DNA of 64,000 bases from Clostridia bacterium (GTDB lineage Bacteria > Bacillota > Clostridia > Oscillospirales > Acutalibacteraceae): contig JAFQEL010000046.1 in NCBI GenBank assembly GCA_017399065.1, forward strand, positions 1 to 64,000, in the 5' to 3' direction. The notes beneath the pieces are model-generated. The model was not told the origin of the DNA and did no database searches. It worked only from the letters and a program-made list of their open reading frames with translations. This document shows positions 61,248 through 64,000 of this stretch, piece after piece. The stretch's first letter is position 1, and the number at the start of each line of letters is the position of its first letter. The translations under genes were made by a program, and so were the position numbers.

Positions 61248-63005
61248 TCAGTTTGTGCCGTCGGTGAAGTTTTCGTCCTTGAATCGGAGAATCTTCTTTG
61301 AAGCACTCTTGAGGAATTCAGCCTTTCTGAGCTGGAAGCCTCTGATGTGTTTGTACTGAGGAAGCTTGTGATTTACATCCTTTACAACGCCTGCGAAAAG
61401 CTCCTGTAAATCATCGTCTGTATATTCCTTATCACCGAAATGCTCCTGCAGTGCCTCTTCGTCGGGGAAGATTGAGCACTTGACTACCGTTTCACCCTTG
61501 GTATTTGTCTCGGCGAAAACCATAACCTCGTTGACAAGGGGGTTGAGACTGAGATGATACTCAAGCTCTTCGGGATAGATGTTCTTGCCGTTTTCGGTAA
61601 CGATAACGTTTTTGATTCTGCCGCTGATGTAAACTCTGCCCTTATCGTCGATTTTTGCAAGGTCGCCTGTATGCAGGAAGCCCTCGTCATCAATTACTTC
61701 GGCTGTAGCTTCGGGGTTGTTGTAGTAGCCGAGCATTACCATCTGACCCTTTACGCAAAGCTCTCCGCAGCCTGTCTGAGGGTCGGGGTCGATAATCTTT
61801 GCCTGGGTGCCGGGCAGTGCAAGACCGACTGATTCGGCAAGGTGAAGCTTATCGTTATTCATAACTGCGAGCGGAGCACACTCGGTAAGGCCGTAGCCGA
61901 AAAGAATCTGTATGCCGAATGCTTCGAAGTCACGGAGAATTTCGGGACGGATGGGAGCGGCACCGCAGATGATAAGGCGCATATTGCCGCCGAATGCATC
62001 CTGAATTTCTTTGAAAAATACCTTGCGAAGGTCAATACCTACCTTGCTTGCAACCTTACATACCTTTGTTCCGAATTTAAACAGGAACTCGCCGTGGGGC
62101 TTAGCCTTGATACGCTGCATAAGTCTGCGGTGTACGGTTTCGAGGATAAGCGGCACTGCAACGAAGATTGAGGGAGAAAACTCCTTCATATTACGAAGTA
62201 CGTACTTGAAGCCCTCACAGAAGGTTACCTTTGCACCGCAGTAGGGTGCAAAGAAGAGAATTATCGTGCTTTCGTACGTGTGGTGAAGAGGGAGCATTGA
62301 GATGCCCGTGTCTTCAGGATATATCTTGAGTACGCTCATTGCAGATTTTACTTCAAAGCAGAAATTGCGGTGGCAGAGCATAACGCCCTTTGCTGCACCT
62401 GTTGTGCCGGAAGTAAAGAGAAGTGAGCACATCTTATCGGGGTCGATATCGGCGTTGATATATGATTTTTCGCCTGCTGCAACGAGCTCTCTGCCTTTTT
62501 CGACAAGCTTTGAGAAAGAGAGTATGCCGTCCTCGTCTTCTTCGTAGTCGAAGCATACGATTGTTATATCGGGGTTCATCTTGTCTCTTTCAAGTACTTT
62601 GAGCAGATTTTTATCGCAGAAAATAAGCTTGCTGTCTGATGTTTCAAGTATGCCGTTTATATCGGGGAAAAGCAGCTCTTTATCGATCGGCACTGCAACA
62701 CCAACACCGTTGATTATTGCCATATAGCTCAGACACCATTCGTATCTGTTATTGGCTGATATGGCAAGGTGCTTGCCCTTGCAGCCCATTGAAAGTAAGG
62801 CTGTGCCAAGTGCGTTTATCTCGCTGCAATATTCTTTATATGTTATAAAGCGTGAGCTTTCTTTAAGCTTGAGCTCGAAAGCGTTACGCTCGCCGTAAAG
62901 CTCTTCTGTCTGCCTGAGCAGCTCCTTTATTGTGCTGAATTCGCGCACTTTATAGAACGATTTGGTAACAGGTGCGAGAATTTCATTTCTTTTCGTGTTT
63001 GCCAT
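61248..63005 (-). CDS. long-chain acyl-CoA synthetase-like AMP-binding enzyme
   Basis: 585 residues, normal for the AMP-forming ligase family. The P-loop is LLFTSGTTGAAKGVML, followed by ILFGYGLTECAPLAV, GCGELCVKGQMVMLGYYNNPEATAEVIDDEGFLHTGDLAKIDDKGRVYISGR and the C-terminal lysine region. It should activate fatty acids to acyl-AMP and then acyl-CoA or another acceptor. Single gene with its own ribosome site (CGGAGG) and terminator. Other carboxylic substrates are possible. Confidence 0.9.
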   Translation of the reverse strand: MANTKRNEILAPVTKSFYKVREFSTIKELLRQTEELYGERNAFELKLKESSRFITYKEYCSEINALGTALLSMGCKGKHLAISANNRYEWCLSYMAIINGVGVAVPIDKELLFPDINGILETSDSKLIFCDKNLLKVLERDKMNPDITIVCFDYEEDEDGILSFSKLVEKGRELVAAGEKSYINADIDPDKMCSLLFTSGTTGAAKGVMLCHRNFCFEVKSAMSVLKIYPEDTGISMLPLHHTYESTIILFFAPYCGAKVTFCEGFKYVLRNMKEFSPSIFVAVPLILETVHRRLMQRIKAKPHGEFLFKFGTKVCKVASKVGIDLRKVFFKEIQDAFGGNMRLIICGAAPIRPEILRDFEAFGIQILFGYGLTECAPLAVMNNDKLHLAESVGLALPGTQAKIIDPDPQTGCGELCVKGQMVMLGYYNNPEATAEVIDDEGFLHTGDLAKIDDKGRVYISGRIKNVIVTENGKNIYPEELEYHLSLNPLVNEVMVFAETNTKGETVVKCSIFPDEEALQEHFGDKEYTDDDLQELFAGVVKDVNHKLPQYKHIRGFQLRKAEFLKSASKKILRFKDENFTDGTN

Positions 63006-63303
63006 TTATTCCTCCGTGTAGCCATACTGCTCAACATAAACAAAATACAAATTGAAGTATAACATTGTTACCTTAAAGTTACCTTAAAAAGCTTAATAAT
63101 TTTAATAGTTTGTTAATAAATTGTTTGATAAAATTTTGGAAAACAGAATTTTTTGTCGGAATTTTTAAAAACATGAACAGCCGTGCCGCAGGTCAGATTT
63201 TAAAAAATGTCTTTTTAGTCAAATTTGCAAAGAGTTTTGTAACAAACTGTACAAATATTAAAGAAATTTTATATCTGTCTTGTAACAAAATGTAAATAAA
63301 CAC

Positions 63304-63332
63304 TTGAATTCAAGCGGGATATTTGCTATGAT
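63304..63332 (+). promoter_or_regulatory. promoter of glgB
   Basis: TTGAAT (63304-63309), 17-base spacer, TATGAT (63327-63332), 55 bases before the ATG. The rest of the 382-base gap from 63006 is A+T-rich with no convincing gene (a 61-codon frame at 63110 has no ribosome site). Confidence 0.5.
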
Positions 63333-63387
63333 AACTTTGTATAATTATGCTCTGTTGCTCTATGTGCGAAAGGAGAGTGTCGTTTAA

Positions 63388-64000
63388 ATGGGCAATATCC
63401 CTCTTTATTTGTTTGACAGAGGCGAAAACGCAAGAGCTTACGAGTATCTCGGTGCTCATTTTTGTGAGGATGGCTCAGTTGTTTTCCGCGTGTGGGCCCC
63501 GAATGCTGTTTCGGTCAGCGTTGTGGGTGAATTCAACGGCTGGCAGGGCGGTGCTTCTCCTATGTCCAGGGTTGATGACAGCGGTGTATGGGAGACCGTA
63601 ATCGGCGGTCTTAAGGTGTTTGATACCTATAAGTTTGCTATCCGCACCAAAGACGGAAGAGAGCTTTTCAAGTGCGACCCGTTTGCTTTTCATTCCGAAA
63701 CAAGACCTGCCAACGCTTCAAAGCTCTACGATATCGAGGGCTACGAATGGCACGATTCAAAGTGGCTCGAGAAACGCAGAAAAACAAGCGTTTACGACAG
63801 CCCCGTAAATATATACGAGGTGCACGCAGGCTCGTGGAAACAGTATGATGACGGCAACTTTCTCTCATACCGTGCAATGGCAGACGAGCTTGTAGACTAC
63901 GTCAAGGATATGGGCTACACTCATATCGAGTTTATGCCGCTGAGCGAATATCCGTTTGACGGCTCGTGGGGTTATCAGGTTACCGGTTACTTTGCGCCTA
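63388..64000 (+). CDS. glgB: 1,4-alpha-glucan branching enzyme (5' part, runs off the window)
   Basis: The open frame from ATG 63388 continues past the window end, so only the first 204 residues are seen. It starts MGNIPLYLFDRGENARAYEYLGAHF and contains the CBM48 part VVFRVWAPNAVSVSVVGEFNGW and the start of the catalytic barrel VNIYEVHAGSWKQ, LVDYVKDMGYTHIEFMPLSEYPFDGSWGYQVTGYFAP. These match GlgB, which makes alpha-1,6 branches in glycogen. Ribosome site AAAGGAGAG; own promoter upstream. Confidence 0.93.
   Translation, partial: MGNIPLYLFDRGENARAYEYLGAHFCEDGSVVFRVWAPNAVSVSVVGEFNGWQGGASPMSRVDDSGVWETVIGGLKVFDTYKFAIRTKDGRELFKCDPFAFHSETRPANASKLYDIEGYEWHDSKWLEKRRKTSVYDSPVNIYEVHAGSWKQYDDGNFLSYRAMADELVDYVKDMGYTHIEFMPLSEYPFDGSWGYQVTGYFAP

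Noticed and set aside
63110..63295. 61-codon plus-strand frame before glgB
   Set aside because: A+T-rich, no ribosome site and no recognisable protein pattern.

Overview
The window looks like a chromosomal piece of a gut-type Gram-positive anaerobe of class Clostridia, most likely an Oscillospiraceae/Ruminococcus-like genome. The support is a TnpV-type transposon gene, a FakA/FakB (DegV) fatty-acid kinase pair, sortase B and LytR-CpsA-Psr cell-wall genes, glycosidase-rich content, a minimal SufC-SufB pair, strong AGGAGG ribosome sites and dispersed hairpin repeats typical of this group. I see no rRNA, tRNA or CRISPR array.

Positions 1-12650 are an accessory, visibly A+T-richer defence island. 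It begins with the end of a mobile element (TnpV plus two small ORFs). It continues with a small HTH regulator, a class III Fic protein, a type III-like restriction-modification pair (a Mod carrying an unusual N-terminal repeat and membrane extension, and a Res helicase-nuclease), a PD-(D/E)XK nuclease-like protein and a DUF2971 protein. It ends with two different reverse transcriptases (YIDD and YVDD) separated by a 172-nt hairpin-rich non-coding gap. The last part matches the layout of the DRT3 (UG3+UG8) anti-phage reverse transcriptase system. A strong promoter and a terminator downstream bracket a possible extra small RNA.

From 13000 on the content is housekeeping or niche metabolism. It holds uracil permease plus upp, a lipase-like esterase and a GH38 mannosidase, then a TM2 protein, an alpha/beta hydrolase and fakBA. 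Next come a Thr-rich lipoprotein, a HAD phosphatase with a second GH38 enzyme, and a lipoprotein/acyltransferase/GH5 operon. A complete V-type ATPase operon follows (E, DUF2764, A, B, D, I, K) with Na+-type residues in the ring subunit. After it come a TPR/zinc-ribbon membrane pair, a ceramidase-like secreted enzyme and a beta-propeller/SufC/SufB/MFS run. Then a GtrA-like protein, a foldase-like lipoprotein and a MATE transporter lead to a sortase B with a matching SPDTG substrate, an LCP ligase and a second MATE. The end holds feoA-feoB with a small Cys-rich protein behind two DtxR-like operator palindromes, an EEP hydrolase, a GH36 alpha-galactosidase, an acyl-CoA synthetase and the 5' part of glgB.

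The most unusual non-coding signal is a family of hairpin-linker arrays at 15055-15417, 41357-41477 and 47839-48134. Each has different small hairpins separated by a constant 7-9 nt linker. Two are bounded by terminal inverted repeats and reverse the linker orientation in the middle, and the second and third share the same end motif.
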